The translations under genes and the position numbers were made by a program. From Perognathus longimembris pacificus (Eukaryota > Chordata > Mammalia > Rodentia > Heteromyidae), in the NCBI RefSeq assembly GCF_023159225.1, contig NC_063163.1, positions 109,771,885 to 109,835,884 on the forward strand: DNA of 64,000 nucleotides. Reading direction: 5' to 3'. Under the pieces are notes generated by a model. The model saw nothing but the letters and a program-made list of their open reading frames with translations. It was not told the origin of the DNA and ran no database searches. Positions 41,301 through 54,600 of this stretch are shown in pieces. Every line of letters starts with the position of its first letter. The first letter of the stretch is position 1.

Positions 41301-41911
41301 TAGCAAGTAAAATAGAATATTTTATATTTACATACTGTTTTCTGAATTCTAATGATGTATTTTGTTTCTAATATGACATGTACATGGGAACTCATTTTGC
41401 TGTGCCACCTGATAGCTGAGATAGATTCCTTTTCTTAAATAAATTAAAAAAAAACTAGAATAGTTGTTATTCTGGGAAATGCAAGAATGGTGTTATAAAG
41501 ACTTGTCCCCCATAGAAATCCTAGAGCTGTGCACTAAAACACTATTGGGAGCTGTGCTTGGTGATTGATGGGAAACCAAAGCAGCAGACAGGTCTTGCCA
41601 GTAGGAAGAAAGGGGAAAACCAGAGATGGGAGCATGGTGCTCACTGGAGCTGCAGGGTCCACATTATCCATCCAGAAAGCAAGATGTGCAAGTGAGCACT
41701 CCCTTCCTATGCCCCATGTCCTAAACACCAGTTGGCAAATAACACTTCCTTCCATAAATATTATCTTAATCATTTTTAAACAAATGTGATACGTACAAAG
41801 TAGCAGTACTCTTAAATATAGACTTTCTCACCAGGAATCTACCTCCCACAGGGTATGTATTCCACTTGTTATTACTGCATACTATTTCCACTATTTAAAA
41901 ATGACATCACT
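38376..41911. other. Repeat-poor part of intron 2 with a CpG-enriched patch
   Basis: About 3.5 kb without a clear SINE or L1. The patch 39060-39610 is richer in GC and CpG than the intron around it. The longest non-repeat open frame of the intron (39717-40136, 139 codons) follows it but shows no recognisable protein family. Confidence 0.5.
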
Positions 41912-42165
41912 GCCAAGGGCTGGTAGTTCATATCTGTAATCCCAGACACTCAGGAAAGTGAGATCTGAGGATCTAAGTTTGAAGCCAGCCTGGCAAGAAA
42001 GTCTGTGAGACTCTTACCTCAAATTAAATACCAAAAATAGAAGTAGAGCTGTAGCTCATGTGGTAGAGTGTTAGCCTTGAGGCAAAAAAAAAAGCTAAGA
42101 CACAATTGGCTCTCAGGCCCTGAGTTCAAGCCCCCATACTGGTATAATAGCAAACAAACGAAAAC
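41912..42165 (+). mobile_element. B1-Geo dimeric SINE
   Basis: Left B1-like part ('catatctgtaatcccag', 'gccagcctggcaagaaag'), then the Geo monomer ('gagctgtagctcatgtggta', 'gccctgagttcaagcccc'). An A run is inserted within the Geo part; the tail is degenerate. Confidence 0.85.
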
Positions 42166-43464
42166 ACATAATAGATTACTTAGTCTATATTTTTATGAAA
42201 AGTCACTATCTCTTCTGTACTAATTTCACCATCTTTCTATTGGCCACTGTTTTTCCATTTTTACTCCATGAATATCTCCTTTTCACTGCCATCTACCGGT
42301 GATCATCAACATGGTGTCTGCCTTCCGTCTTCATCTGTTCTCGAGTTATCAAAACTCATTCTCTCTCCTTCCAGCTTGCACAGAATAGCATGTATTAGTG
42401 AAACTGCCTTACATCTTCAAATCAGTATATAGAATAAACCATTGCAAATATTTACTTTAACAGTCAATATTCCAGTAGCATGTCTTCATTTTGTCTTTAA
42501 AACAATAAGCCAAGAAAGGCAAACAAAGAACCATAAAGCAGAGAGTTCATCTTTTTCCCTCTGCTTTGGAAAGGACTATTTATTTGATCGCACTTAACTC
42601 CGTAGGGAAGAGGGAATATTTATGCTATGCCAGATCATATTTATTGTTCTTTCTCTTCCCAACTCTGATTTTGTTTCCGAATCTATCACTGTTTTTTTTT
42701 TTCAGACAAAGTAAGAAACAAAAAGGTTTTGTGAATGTCCCATCCATGAATTAATGTGAAATATTCTAAAATCATTCTTTATCTGTTGAAATTAGCTCTA
42801 TGACTGAAGTATGATATTTTTAATTTGCCTTAGTTTACTGACTTCCTTTGGTTATATATCCAAAAATGGGATAGCTGCATGATAAGGCAAATACCATCCT
42901 CAGTGGGTGAACTGACTCACATATTTTAATAAATGAAATAAAATATAGTATTAATGAAATACAATTCACTTTTACAAAAAAATAATATATCTTCAAAAGT
43001 GGAAACGGCAGTAAATGACAGAGGTGTGATGGCAACAGGAGTTGATAAATAAGCCTAACATAAAAGTAACAACCATTCATATTTTGTCTGACTACTCAAT
43101 AGGAAAAAAAACCAAAGAATATTACAAGCCATATGACCACAGATAGGAAATAAAGAAAATATTAAGAAAATAAAGTTATAATAATACAAATAGAATGTTA
43201 TGTAACAAATATTGTATAAGCTTAACTGCCCAAAGTAATATTTCTTTTTACTGAATAAGAATAATATTTCACAATCTGAAGGATATTCAACTAATTGAAT
43301 TGCCCTGAAGAGTTTAAAACTTAAATATTTGCACACAAAAAGATACAGAGAAATCCAAAATAAGAAGGGGGTGAAGAAAGGGAAAGAGAAACAGTCTAGA
43401 ATGCGAGAGAGAGGAAAGGAAAAAGACAGAAAAAAATCCAATCATAAAACCAGCAATGGTGCTT
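42166..43464. other. Intron 2, mostly unassigned, with one L1 scrap
   Basis: A short antisense L1 fragment lies at about 42832-42905 ('ggttatatatccaaaaatgg'). Nothing else recognised. Confidence 0.45.
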
Positions 43465-43670
43465 TACTCTTCCAAGCATTTGACCTGTGTTGAATAACTT
43501 ATTTAAATAATCCTTCAACCACTCCATCTGGTACTGTATTATTGCCATTTTACAGATGGCAGAATAGACACGCGAACTGACCTGTCCCATGTTTCCCAGC
43601 TTAAGAGTGGACTGAGATTCCATCTCAACCACTTGGCTCTCAGCCCATGACCTTCACTGCCATGCTCAAA
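43465..43670 (+). mobile_element. MIR relic
   Basis: Good MIR order: 'gtactgtattattgccattt', 'tacagatggcagaatagac', 'cccatgtttcccagctta', 'gtggactgagattcc'. One of the clearer ancient SINEs in the window. Confidence 0.65.
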
Positions 43671-44611
43671 CTCCCCTGCCTATCAGACAAAGCCCATGTT
43701 CATGCAAGAAAACTGTAAATAGGATCAGAAAGGTCACTTGCCACTTACAACTCCATTTATTATGTATTATAAATCACAGTGGAGTACCCATAAATCTTTA
43801 CATAGCAAACACTATATTAAAGAGATATATATAAAGCAAAAACTACAGCATATATTAGGAAGAAATCAATAGGAATGTGTTAGTAATAACAAGTCATAGT
43901 GACTCTGCGTTTTAAAAAATACACTAAAATTATAATTAATTCTTTGGTTGATCTCAATAAATATCTCTAGAAATATTTCAGCATTTTAATTTATACAGTC
44001 TTTCAAAACTGGCATAGAAATAGAATTAATTTAGAAAAAAGGAATGCTATTAAAATTATCTCAAGCACATCTTGACTTTTAATTTAATCTTAATAGAGTT
44101 TTTTTTTAAATATATTATTACATTGGTCTGATGAGTATTCTCTTTGAAGGACAGGATTAAGATAGGAATCAAGGACTTTGGCTTTCTCATTGTCTATCGC
44201 TGACCTGTGAGTGCGAACGTTTTTCCTGTTGTATAACTAAAATAAATGCATACAGAAGCAACAAGTCTATTCCATAACAAATCTGCAAACAAATTTAAAG
44301 GATAACAGTTAGGTCTTGTGAAATTTTTTGCACAGACATTTTTAATATGCCACTAATAGGAGTTTAGATTAGCTTAATCCTTTCAGAAAGCTACTATCTC
44401 ATATTTTTTAAGAACCTTTAAATATTCATAGCCTTGACCTGGGCATTAATGAGTATGTTAACAACACAAGTTTCATATGGAAAGTAACTTTAATTTTCCC
44501 ACCCAGATGTTCAAAAACAGGGGACTAATTATTGAAATAATGAGTCACCATCATAATTCGAGTGCTTTGAAGATGCAAAAGAAAGTTACTGATAAATTTT
44601 CATTTAGAAAT

Positions 44612-44731
44612 AGTTATGAGGGCTGGATTGTGGGACATATGGTAAAGTGTTTGCCCTACATGGCCAATCCCCCAACACTGAGAAAGAAGAGAGGAAAGAG
44701 AAGGAGGGAGAGAGAGGGAGAAAAGAAAGCT
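44612..44731 (+). mobile_element. ID-type SINE monomer with GA-rich tail
   Basis: An ID-like monomer ('gagggctggattgtggga', 'gtaaagtgtttgcc', 'caatcccccaacact') is followed by a GAGA-rich tail that has become a simple repeat. Confidence 0.6.
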
Positions 44732-45485
44732 TAAGGTTACAAAAAGGAAAATCCAAACATTGTACATGTTCTACAACATGATCTTAACCATACAAATAAC
44801 TATATGAAAGGAAATTAGGAAACATGTGAAAATACTTAGTCCTCTGTGTTGGGAATAAAATGATACTTCATTAAAATGCTGTTCATTGAAAAATGTTTCA
44901 AAATTGTTGTTTGAAATTGGCACACGATTTTGATTCATGCCGCAATAAGTTTGTTGTTTTTGTTTTTTTTGGGGGGAGGGGTAATATCCATTCTTGTTGT
45001 TCTTGTAAAAGCCAAGAAGAATATAGACCTCTTTTTGGGGATGAATTTTCACAGAGAAGAGGGGCTGTCAGATAACATAAAGACAAAAAGCAGATTTGTT
45101 TCCACACAGTGGGAGTTCACGCACCCCATGTGGCCCCTTAGGCTTGTTTAAACATAAGGAAACATCCTGAAATGAAAAATAGGACACTCGTTATGACAGA
45201 GTGCAAGATTTAAATATTTTATTATGTAACAGCCAAACCAACGAGTTTGAAAGAAATGTTTACCTGATTGAAAAAGTGTTGATGATACCATGCGATTCTT
45301 CAGCATCAAGGAAAAAAAATGCTACTTAGGTTCTAATCAGAGATTTGAACTTGCAGTGAACATCATACTCTCTGGTTATCATGGGGACATTGCTTTCTAA
45401 AATCATTCATTCCTGAGCTGATCCCATGGCTCACATTTGTCCTTGTAGCTTCTTGGGTATTGGAGATCAAACCCAATCTTAACAA

Positions 45486-45695
45486 AACAGCAGGGTGTGG
45501 TGGTAGTCATTGGAGTTCCAGTCTACAAGAGACCTCTAAGTAGGAAGATGACAATCCAGGCCAGCCTGGGGAAAAGTAGCAAGACCCTGTTGAAAAATAG
45601 CTAATAAAAAAAAAAGGCTGGGAAATGACTCAAGTGGTAGAGCACCTGTCTAACAAGTGCAAGTCTCTGAATTTAGTCTCAATATCTCCCAAAAT
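45486..45695 (+). mobile_element. B1-ID dimeric SINE
   Basis: B1-like left part ('agggtgtggtggtagtca', 'ccaggccagcctgggg'), an A-rich linker at about 45605-45616, then an ID-like right part ('aatgactcaagtggtagagc', 'gtctaacaagtgcaag'). Confidence 0.75.
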
Positions 45696-45717
45696 AGATG
45701 TATGAATGCCTGCACTT

Positions 45718-45795
45718 GAGTCTCTGAAATTCTGATTCAGTTTGTCTAGGCTAGGCATAGGAATTTTAATACTTTGCAAACATCCCAAGCATTTA
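45718..45795 (+). mobile_element. MER5-like DNA transposon relic
   Basis: 'gaaattctgattcagtttgt', then 'aggcataggaattttaata' and 'caaacatcccaagc', resembles the interior of the small hAT-related MER5 elements. Only a fragment is recognisable. Confidence 0.45.
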
Positions 45796-48210
45796 TCCTA
45801 TTGGGCCTTAAAAGAAATTGACTTGAAACTTGTGGCTTTCCTATAGAAATTTCCTAAAGACAGTTAGACATCTGAATAACATAAAAATTATCTCTAACAC
45901 TCCTCTTTTGTATCCACATTGTATCAGTAGGGGAGAACTTAATTCTTAAAATAGGTGGACACTGGCACAAAAATTTGTGTTGCTTAGTTGAAATCTATCA
46001 CTTATAGCAAATCTAAATAGTGTAATGTCTACTTTCAAAAGAAGAACCTTCTGGAAGATCACTATTTCATTGTATTTCTCATCAATGCTCAAACAAATTG
46101 GTTAAGTACAAGTGGAAAAAAACAATTCCATTTTAATAATGGCAAGCATGACAATTCACAAAAGATGAGTTTGCATACTTGAATACTAAAGCCACAGAAA
46201 ACATTTATAATCAATAGAAAGACTTTTTTTTGAAATAACATCTTTTCGCAAATCATGCCATGCTTTGGCAGGTGATCAATCTGAAATATACCAGTGCATT
46301 GACTGAGCTATGCATCTGTGGTCTGGTTTTCTGAATCCAGGATTCTAAGCCTGTGTGGGCATCCATTGAGAATGGATGATAATATACAATGTTTGTGGAC
46401 TTGGAGACTGTTGCAGAAATGGGAGACAGGTTGAGAAAGGATCCAGGAATCTCTCTTTTCTGTTTTCTCTTTATAGAAACTTTTCCAGAGGAATCTGATT
46501 AGGTGTGCTGTGTACCACTATAGTGGATGTAGCAGCTGGGTTGTTCTTCAAATGTCAGTGGATTTTCTTATTGAAGACCTGTCTTTAGCTTCCTTAAATA
46601 CCAAAGCCTGTTTTCCAAATACACTGAGATCACTTTATATTGCCTTCATATCACCATAGTATTTTCCTCTGCACATTTCTTGCAGTTGCATTAATCTGGT
46701 TTAAAAAAACATGGCAATGCAGTAGTCTGTTGTCATTTTTCATTCCCATATCAAATACATTGTAATGAGAATTGCTTCAATGCCAAAAGAATGAAAAATG
46801 TCAGTCCCTGAGCTAATTAATGGGACTCTGTCACTTCATGTCCAATATGGTAATTAAGTATTGTTGATGAGGTAGGTCTAAATCTCATGCATAAAGCAAG
46901 CCAATTTATAGACTTCTAACTCAACTTGAGGTTTCATAGAAGATTGATGCCAGAATTTCATGTTTTCCAAAGAAAGGGTTAACTTTTTGGATATTTTACC
47001 CTTATTTTCAGGCACAAAAATATCTCTTTTGTAAAGAGTCTTTAATATGATTACTGAAAAGCCTATGTCCATGAAGGAGAATTAAAATTTAATAATCTTT
47101 AAAGAAAAACATTTAGGGTTCTTACAGTTCTTATGGTGTTAGGAGGAGTCCATGATTTTTGTAATCAAGTTATGAGCATATAGAATATGGTCATTTGTAG
47201 TGGAAATAAGGAGGGACAGAGAAATGGCAACAGAAATGTAGAAAAATTTTAAAAGCATAAGGAAAAGAACACACAGAGTTACCCAAGATAACATCACTCA
47301 GTTCTCCTCAGGTTCAGTATCTTACCAGTGGACTGGACCAGTAATGACTATTTTTAATGCAGGCTTCTTCTTACAGATCCAGTAAGATGAGAACATTCAC
47401 GCTTAAGTTGTGGAGATTTTTTAAATAGACCTTCCTTTATTGGTAGTTAATACATACAAAGAGATAGCAGAGTAGCCACCCAACAGTTTTAGGAAACTTG
47501 GTTCCTAATGATAAGAATGAAACTATGGACTAGAGATTTCTGCCTCTTCATTTAAGGCAAGTTCTGGTCTTAGTTTTTTGTGTTTTTCCTTCTAAGAAAA
47601 TAAAACAGGCTTCTTTCTTTAAACGGTATTGGGTTATTATCATTCACACAGGTACTAGTAGATGAGTTTTATACTTAAGCCCATTTAGTCCATATCTATA
47701 TGTATATGAGTGTTTCTTGAACTGTCTTCTTCCTGGGTGAACAGTGTAAGTCCTGTGCGATGGTAGAAATGCATCTGGAAGCTGGTGATGCATGGATGCA
47801 GGAGGAAAAGTTAGGAAATGCGGAGTCAAGAAAATCATTCTAAAGGTACTATTATTCCAAATCTTCAAGAATGACTAAGAGCAGGAAAAGGTAGTGTGAG
47901 AAAAATGTCTTGAATTGTACCTTTATTCCAAAATAGAATGCGTTTGGGGAGGGAGGTCATGGTGACCTGAAAAGAAAAACACAGTAAGAATAGAAGATGA
48001 AGATGTAGTGTGCATGGACCATGGATGCTATTTAATCTTTAAATAAGAGGAAATTTGTCATCATAACAACATGGATGGACATATGTGTCATATGTGTGGA
48101 ATGTGTATGATATATGTGAAATATATTAATATGGTAGGTAGATATATGTATTTCACATTTTCTTGGTCCAAATGTTGATTTTAGGGCATCTGGGTTGTTT
48201 CTATAGATTG
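45796..48210. other. No feature recognised
   Basis: AT-rich intron sequence without an exon or transposon that I can identify. Confidence 0.45.
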
Positions 48211-48413
48211 ACTCTGGCCTGGGCATTGTCCCTGAGCTCTTCAGCTCAAAGGTAGTATTCTACCACTTTGAGCCACAGTGCCACTTCGGGTTTTCTGGAG
48301 GTTAATAAGAGTCTCATGGACTTTCCTGCCCAGGCTGGCTTTGAACCAAGATCCTCAAATCTCAGCCTCCTGTGTAGGTAGAATTACAGGCATGAGCCAC
48401 CAGTGCCCAGCCA
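48211..48413 (-). mobile_element. B1-Geo dimeric SINE
   Basis: The minus strand starts with a B1-like part ('ggctgggcactggtggctca'), then the Geo monomer ('gtggcactgtggctcaaagt'). No clear A tail remains on the left side. Confidence 0.82.
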
Positions 48414-51012
48414 GGATCCTATTTGTTAATCCAAGATTTCCTTCCATCCAGGCATAATCACTAGATAGAACAATTAAAGTCATTTGCATACATTTCTAAT
48501 ACTGAAACCAACTTCAGGGAACCTGGGGATGAACGGGAAGTCACTGTGCAGCAAAGCTCAGTGCACGAACCTTCAATATCACTTTAGGACCACAGCCCCT
48601 GAGGTGTGTCCTCTGTCCCTTCTCAGAGGCGAGCTTACCTACTCTTAACTCATTTCTGCTGCCCTAACCTATAGCTTTGTGAATAGGATATACTTCTGCA
48701 CCCAATCTATCATTTCACCTACTCTGAATGTCTCATTCTAATGTCATTAATAAAGGGTTGGAGACTCTGTAAGGCATTTTGTCATTACACTTCTAGATTC
48801 CTTTTGTGCACATATCTAATCTACAGGGATTCCTTCATGCTTTCAGATTTGTTTGAATTATTTCCCTCCAGGTTGTAGTATTGCTAATTAATAGAGATTT
48901 TGAGAATTCTCATTGTAATTATCAGAAATAAATATCAATTTGTTCTTTTACACTGATATAAGTAATATCACAATGGGCTTTCTATTCATAATTACCCTAT
49001 GAGTAAGCAGTTTTGATGTACAAAGACAAAGAGATTATAAAGGAATGAATTGGAAAACCAACAAGAAGTAATGCTCTCAACACTTATTTAACGAACCAGA
49101 AAGAAGAATATGTAGTAAAGGTTCATTGGTAATTAAAATAAAGTTCTCAATATAAATTAACAATTTGACCTGTACATTTAAAAAGATGGTTTTGTTACTG
49201 TGGGGAACAGTTACAAAATAAATTAATGATGTCCATAAAGACTAATAAAAGTCCTAGAAAATACAGAGAGAAACTAAGAATCAGCATTGATGGATACATA
49301 TGCCTAAGTTCTAGACTAAATCCCAGAAGCATTACAGTTATGCTAAAGAAGTAATTATTGTTTATTGATACAATGCTTAAGCTTTTCTTTTTTAAAACAT
49401 TTTACCTGTAATAACCAAGCTTCTCAAAAGGCCCTCAAAATATTGTATAAATACTTGGATGAATTTTTTTTCCTGGTTAACAAAAGAAATAGAAAATAAT
49501 TCTTTAAGGCATTAATGGTCTTCCATTGGTTTTCTTTTAGTGTCATCAGGTGACAACTGCTTTTCTAATGTTAAAAGAAAGGATAACTTCCAGAAATAGA
49601 AGGGATGCTGTATGATATGCTCAGAGTAAACCACTGCTAAGTTCTCATTAGTCTAAACTTTTTTTCCAAATCCCTTGGAAAATCAGCTCTTGGGTGTCTC
49701 TGATTGCTACAACACCATTCAAGCTCATAATCAGCCACCCACCGGTGGTTCCCAGCGACATTCCTCATTTTTACCTGATCAGGATAGTATATTCATCTGT
49801 AATGGTGTCTGCCACATAACCTCCATGAACATACACTAATCATGAATTTGCAAAGAAGGCATAGTAATCAAATTAAAACAGCCACACAGGACTTCTGTTG
49901 CATATGTCACCTTGAAATGTATCTCTGTGGGCTTTTTATTTTCCCTCACATGGATTAGCAGAATGGATCAAATCTTACAAATGGATTTCATTTCCTAAGA
50001 ACCAATTTAATTTTTTGATTACATTTATTGATATTGTCTGTCTTAATAAGAACTTAATAAGATACCTGTCTTTAAAATGTGACCTTGACAATTGGTCGCA
50101 TGACTGAGATGGTACAGCTGACTGAGTGGAATTGCATTCTGTTACTCCCTCCCATTTTTTGAGTGTTGTTCATCTTTATAATTGTGTATTTACTACAACT
50201 TCTATATCCTTGTGAAGCTTTCTACTAAATAGTATTTCAAATATTTAGAAACTCAGTTCACTATTTTTGTGCAAACAATGGAGAGTTATCACCTAGTAGC
50301 TAAGCATCTCTGTAAACTAAACTACAAATAAGGAACATATATTTCACTTTCAATATAGAGAATATAGAGCTCTTTTCCTCCATGAAGAAAAAAATATTTT
50401 TTTAATTTCTTTTTCTCTAACAGTAGAATGATTCTCCTGGATTTATAGCTGTATTTGAAAACAAGGTAGCATTGTAATTTTCTTATGATTTATAAATTAA
50501 TAATTTATCCCATAGAATAATTGCTTTCCAGCTACTTATGTATTGATGTGTGTAGTAAAAGGCATAGTACCTTTTGGAGGAGCACATGTATCATACCATA
50601 GTTATAACATTTCAGTAGGTTTTAGCCAAAATTGCCATGTTAGTAATAAGCAAGAAAAAAAAGAAAGCATAACTCACAGATAAATTTTTGGCTTTTGTTT
50701 TAGAAATGTTTTAATCTATTTTATCAACTGCTATTGTAAAACTTACTCCTCTGTGGGAAACTTGATCTTTACAGTTTACAACTTAAAGCTACAGGTGCAG
50801 GATAAATGTATAAAGGTGATTTGTACATTATTCAATTGGTTAACACCCTGTATGAGATAAGCACGTATCATTATCGTTAGTAACTACATAAACACTAATT
50901 TATTTGATAATCTTGATCAGGACAGTCATCTGATAGGATGTGCTTTGTGGTTCCCATGGAAGGAGAGGAATGTAAGAAAGAAGTATGAAAACACCAGGTC
51001 AAAACAGTTTAT
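48414..51012. other. No feature recognised
   Basis: AT-rich, repeat-poor 2.6 kb of intron 2. No exon seen. Confidence 0.45.
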
Positions 51013-51024
51013 AGAAAAAGAACA

Positions 51025-51248
51025 GTGGGCTGGGAATATGGCCTAGTGGCAAAAAGTGCTTGCCTCATATACATGAAGTCCTGGGTTTGATTCCTCAGCA
51101 CCACATGTATAGAAAAGGCCAGAAGTGGCGCTGTGGCTCAAGTGGCAGAGTGCTAGCCTTGAGCAAAAAGAAGCCAGGGACAGTGCTCAGGCCCTGAGTC
51201 CAAGCCCCAGGACTGGCAAAAAAAAAAAACAAAAAAGAAAGAAAGAAA
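51025..51248 (+). mobile_element. IDL-Geo dimeric SINE with perfect target duplication
   Basis: Both monomers are complete, with a long A-rich tail containing GAAA units. A perfect 12-bp direct repeat AGAAAAAGAACA flanks it at 51013-51024 and 51249-51260, though its A-rich composition makes it less specific than the other duplications. Confidence 0.92.
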
Positions 51249-51260
51249 AGAAAAAGAACA

Positions 51261-52069
51261 AAATCTCAATGTGAAATAGAAACCATTAAAGAAAGATGCA
51301 GTGAGGAACAATCAATCCAAATGTTCTAACATTTTTCTAGATGCATGAGAAAAAAAAAATGAAGAGGAGAAAAATTAATTTGAAAAGCAAGCACATAAAA
51401 TATCTCTCAGAGCTCAAGGATATAAGTTTTCCAGGTTAAAACAACCATTGAATGGCCAATACAGTGACACCACAATTAGAAATCAATCAGAATTTGAAGG
51501 ATAAAGAGCAGATAGTGGAGGTCTCAGCAAGAAAAATATAAAAATGACCTGCAAAGAACAAGAAGGAGAATAGCATCTGAATTCTCATCAACAATGATTT
51601 CAATGTATGCCAGATAGAAGACTAGTTAAGAACTGTACAGGCCTGGAAAAATATATTTTCCTGGTCATTTTTGTACCTTGAATATTATGAGAAGCAAAAA
51701 TATCAATAAAATATGAAAGTGTAATGAGGATATTTTCATATCTACTTGGACACAAAATTTATGTCACATGTCTGGCTACTTCTAAAGTCTATGCTTTTTC
51801 AAACTAATAAAAATGACCAAGAAGAGAAATAAAGGGAAGGGGAATTGCATTATTTCACTCTATGATGTGACAGGAACATAGAGGTAGAAATGTAGTTGGC
51901 ATTTTTGTGGAATGAGAAAGACGAGAAGTGAGTTCAAGACACTGAAGTAGAAAATTTGAGTTAAGGAAGAAATTGTTACCTCTCGGACAAGCAGGAAGAA
52001 GCCACAGTGCATCTAAGTAGTGGAGTTTTAAGGAGGTAGATGTATTTTACTTTTTAATATTTCATACCA
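51261..52069. other. No feature recognised
   Basis: A-rich intron sequence; nothing recognised. Confidence 0.45.
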
Positions 52070-52290
52070 TAGTGGGGCTTGAACTCAGGGCCAGTGTGCT
52101 ATGCTTTAGGTTTGTCACTCCAGGTCGACACTCTACCACTTGATCACACCTCTACTTCTAGCTTTACTGGTGAATTGGAAATAAAGTCTTATGGACTTTT
52201 TCTATCAGTGCTGGCTACAAATCATGATCTTCAGATCTCTCCCTCCTGAATAGCTAGAAAACACAAGCATGAGCCTCATGTGGATGGCTG
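52070..52290 (-). mobile_element. B1-Geo dimeric SINE, diverged
   Basis: Minus strand: B1-like left part, then Geo with inserted bases. 'ggcttgaactcagggccagt' on the + strand marks the Geo 3' end. More decayed than the other B1-Geo copies. Confidence 0.72.
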
Positions 52291-53383
52291 AGTTTTGCTA
52301 CCTTACTCATTTTGAAGTAAAATTTTGGGAGAGATGGAAGAGATTGCATAACCAAGGAGTCCTTTAATAGAAAGATGTGTTGATAAAAGTAAATGAGGAA
52401 AGCCAACCATTTTAAGAAAAGATGATTTGGAAATCGCAGAAAGGAAAGAAAAAGAATTTCTCTGGCTGAGATTGAGAGTTTCTCCGTGAGAGGAGCAGAA
52501 GGGCCTCTGTCTCTTCCTTAGACTCTGCATGCCCATGTAGCAGTGAGGTACCACCATGTATTTCATTTTCTGTGCCCATATCCCTGTGACAAAATTTAAT
52601 TCATAAATTAAGAACAGTATGATAGTAACAGTAATGATAAAGTACAGTGAGTATGACAATCTGCTATAATAAAAGCAATATGAATATGGTCTTTCCCTTA
52701 CAAGAGTTAATAGAATTAATTGTTTGGACTGTGGTTGACTGCAGGTGAGTGAAATGTGGGAAGAGAATAATGAGGGAATGAGAAGAGAGCTACTACTCTG
52801 TGATTTGGCTTTGTGGGATTTTGGTTGTTTTTTTTTTTTTTTTGAGTTTTGTTAGATTTAGCCACTGACATTATCTTAGCCCTACCTTTTGTGACAGAAT
52901 CAGCAGTCGTTTCGGTCTGTAAAGTATCTAGAACAACCAATTCATTATCCTATTTTATTCAACTAGTGTGATTTAATTAGCCCAAGAAAGATGGCAAGTT
53001 CTGGGCAGTCTTTCGAAGAGAGATTCTTCCTGGCCTGGGTGTTTCAATCAAATGAAGTGTCAGAGGGTCTCAAATTCAATTATTTCTGCAGGTTGAAATA
53101 TAGCTCAGTTCTGACATTCTTTGGTTTTTGTCTTTTTATGATAAGCATTCCACAGTAGAAATGATTGCATAATTTTGTTTAATGATGCCTCAAGGATCCA
53201 AACCTTTGTTCTGTTTCAAGAAGAATAAGCAATTAATTGCAGAACTTTCCATTAATTTATTCAAATTCAAACCAGCAGTATTTGGGAGATGATTTGGCAA
53301 AATTTTGGGATACATTTCCAGAGGAATTAATTTAGGCTAGTGACATATTACCTATCTGCAATTTGATTTACCAACTGTTTTCA
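52291..53383. other. No gene; a T run
   Basis: Unassigned intron sequence with a T15 run at about 52829-52843. The open frame at 52303-52659 (118 codons, minus) has no family signature. Confidence 0.45.
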
Positions 53384-53398
53384 CTTTAGCAATTTTTT

Positions 53399-53615
53399 TT
53401 TTTACTTTTTTTTTTTTTTTTGACTAGTCCTGGGGCTTGGACTCTGGGCCTGAGCACTGTCCCTGGCTTCTTTTTGCTCAAGGTTAGCACTCTGCCACTT
53501 GAGCCACAGCGCCACTTCTGGCCATATTCTGTATATGTGGTGCTGGGGAATTTAACCCAGGGCCTCATGTATACAAGGCAAGCACTCTTGCCACTAGGCC
53601 ATATCCCCAGCCCCG
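53399..53615 (-). mobile_element. IDL-Geo dimeric SINE with perfect 15-bp target duplication
   Basis: A complete dimer with poly(T) on its left (the A tail). Direct repeats CTTTAGCAATTTTTT at 53384-53398 and 53616-53630 are identical. The copy is close to the apparent family consensus, so it is likely a young insertion. Confidence 0.95.
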
Positions 53616-54013
53616 CTTTAGCAATTTTTTAAAACATGGAAAATGCATTCTTTCATGAAGCCAAACTTTTGGAATATTTCCTGTTTATCTTGTTTGCCCA
53701 GTAAGCATTCATAGGGCAAAGTTGATTTAATCAGTGTCAAGTTATAAAGTTTCATTGTTTCTAAATTCTTATATCAAGTGCAAAAATTACTATTTTAACA
53801 ATGTGACAGAATTGTGACTTTCTGATTATTTCACTGTTATTTTCTAACGTAGTCATGTTGTGTCAGTAAACTTTCAGTGTGGCATACAAGATTAAACCCT
53901 CATATTCAAGATCTACCGGGAGAGGAGTGCACGCCATAGTTCCATTTGAAGAGAATTGAAGGAAGCTCCTAACCTCCTGTGACTTCCAAACTTTCACAAC
54001 TAGAAACATGTTT

Positions 54014-54221
54014 TTTGTTGGTTTTTTTTGGCCCGTCCTGGGGCTTGGACTCAGGGCCTGAGCACTGTCCCTCGCTTCTTTTTGCTCAAGGCTAGCACTC
54101 TGCCACTGGAGCCACAGCACCGCTTCTGGCCGTTTTCTGTATATGTGGTGCTGAGGAATCGAACCCAGGGCCTCATGTATACGAGGCAAGCACTCTTGCC
54201 ACTAGGCCATATCCCCAGCCC
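54014..54221 (-). mobile_element. IDL-Geo dimeric SINE with perfect 12-bp target duplication
   Basis: A complete dimer in the same orientation as the copy 400 bp before it. Direct repeats AGAAACATGTTT at 54002-54013 and 54222-54233 are identical. Separate duplications show two independent insertions, not a tandem duplication. Confidence 0.95.
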
Positions 54222-54404
54222 AGAAACATGTTTCTTTGAAATTGTAGATATGCTATTTTGTATGTTTGAACTGGTCAGATGTTTATCTTATCATACATTA
54301 TTTATCAGAACCCTTTTTAAAGTGGCATGAAAATGACTAAAGTAATTGATTAAGGGATATGATAATTATATGGCCCTTACTTTCCATCAAATATGACCTC
54401 AAGT

Positions 54405-54600
54405 ATTTTTCAAGTACTAACTTACAACTCAAGCTACCTTATCAATTAGGTATTTTTATTCCCATTTTATATAACAAAATGGAACCTTTAAGAGATCAAA
54501 TGGTTTGTCTTAATTCAACACATCCTAAGTGACAGAACCAAGATTTGTATTCGGCTGCTGTGGCTCTGACTCCTGATGGTTAACTGTTCACTCTATTTCG
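54405..54600 (+). mobile_element. MIR relic
   Basis: MIR-like order: 'caattaggtatttttattcc', 'cattttatataacaaaatgg', 'aagtgacagaaccaagattt'. Diverged but ordered. Confidence 0.55.

Noticed and set aside
53863..54330. Open frames on both strands that recur at 37819, 53386 and 63558
   Set aside because: The shared peptides come from the IDL-Geo SINE itself, which is noncoding.
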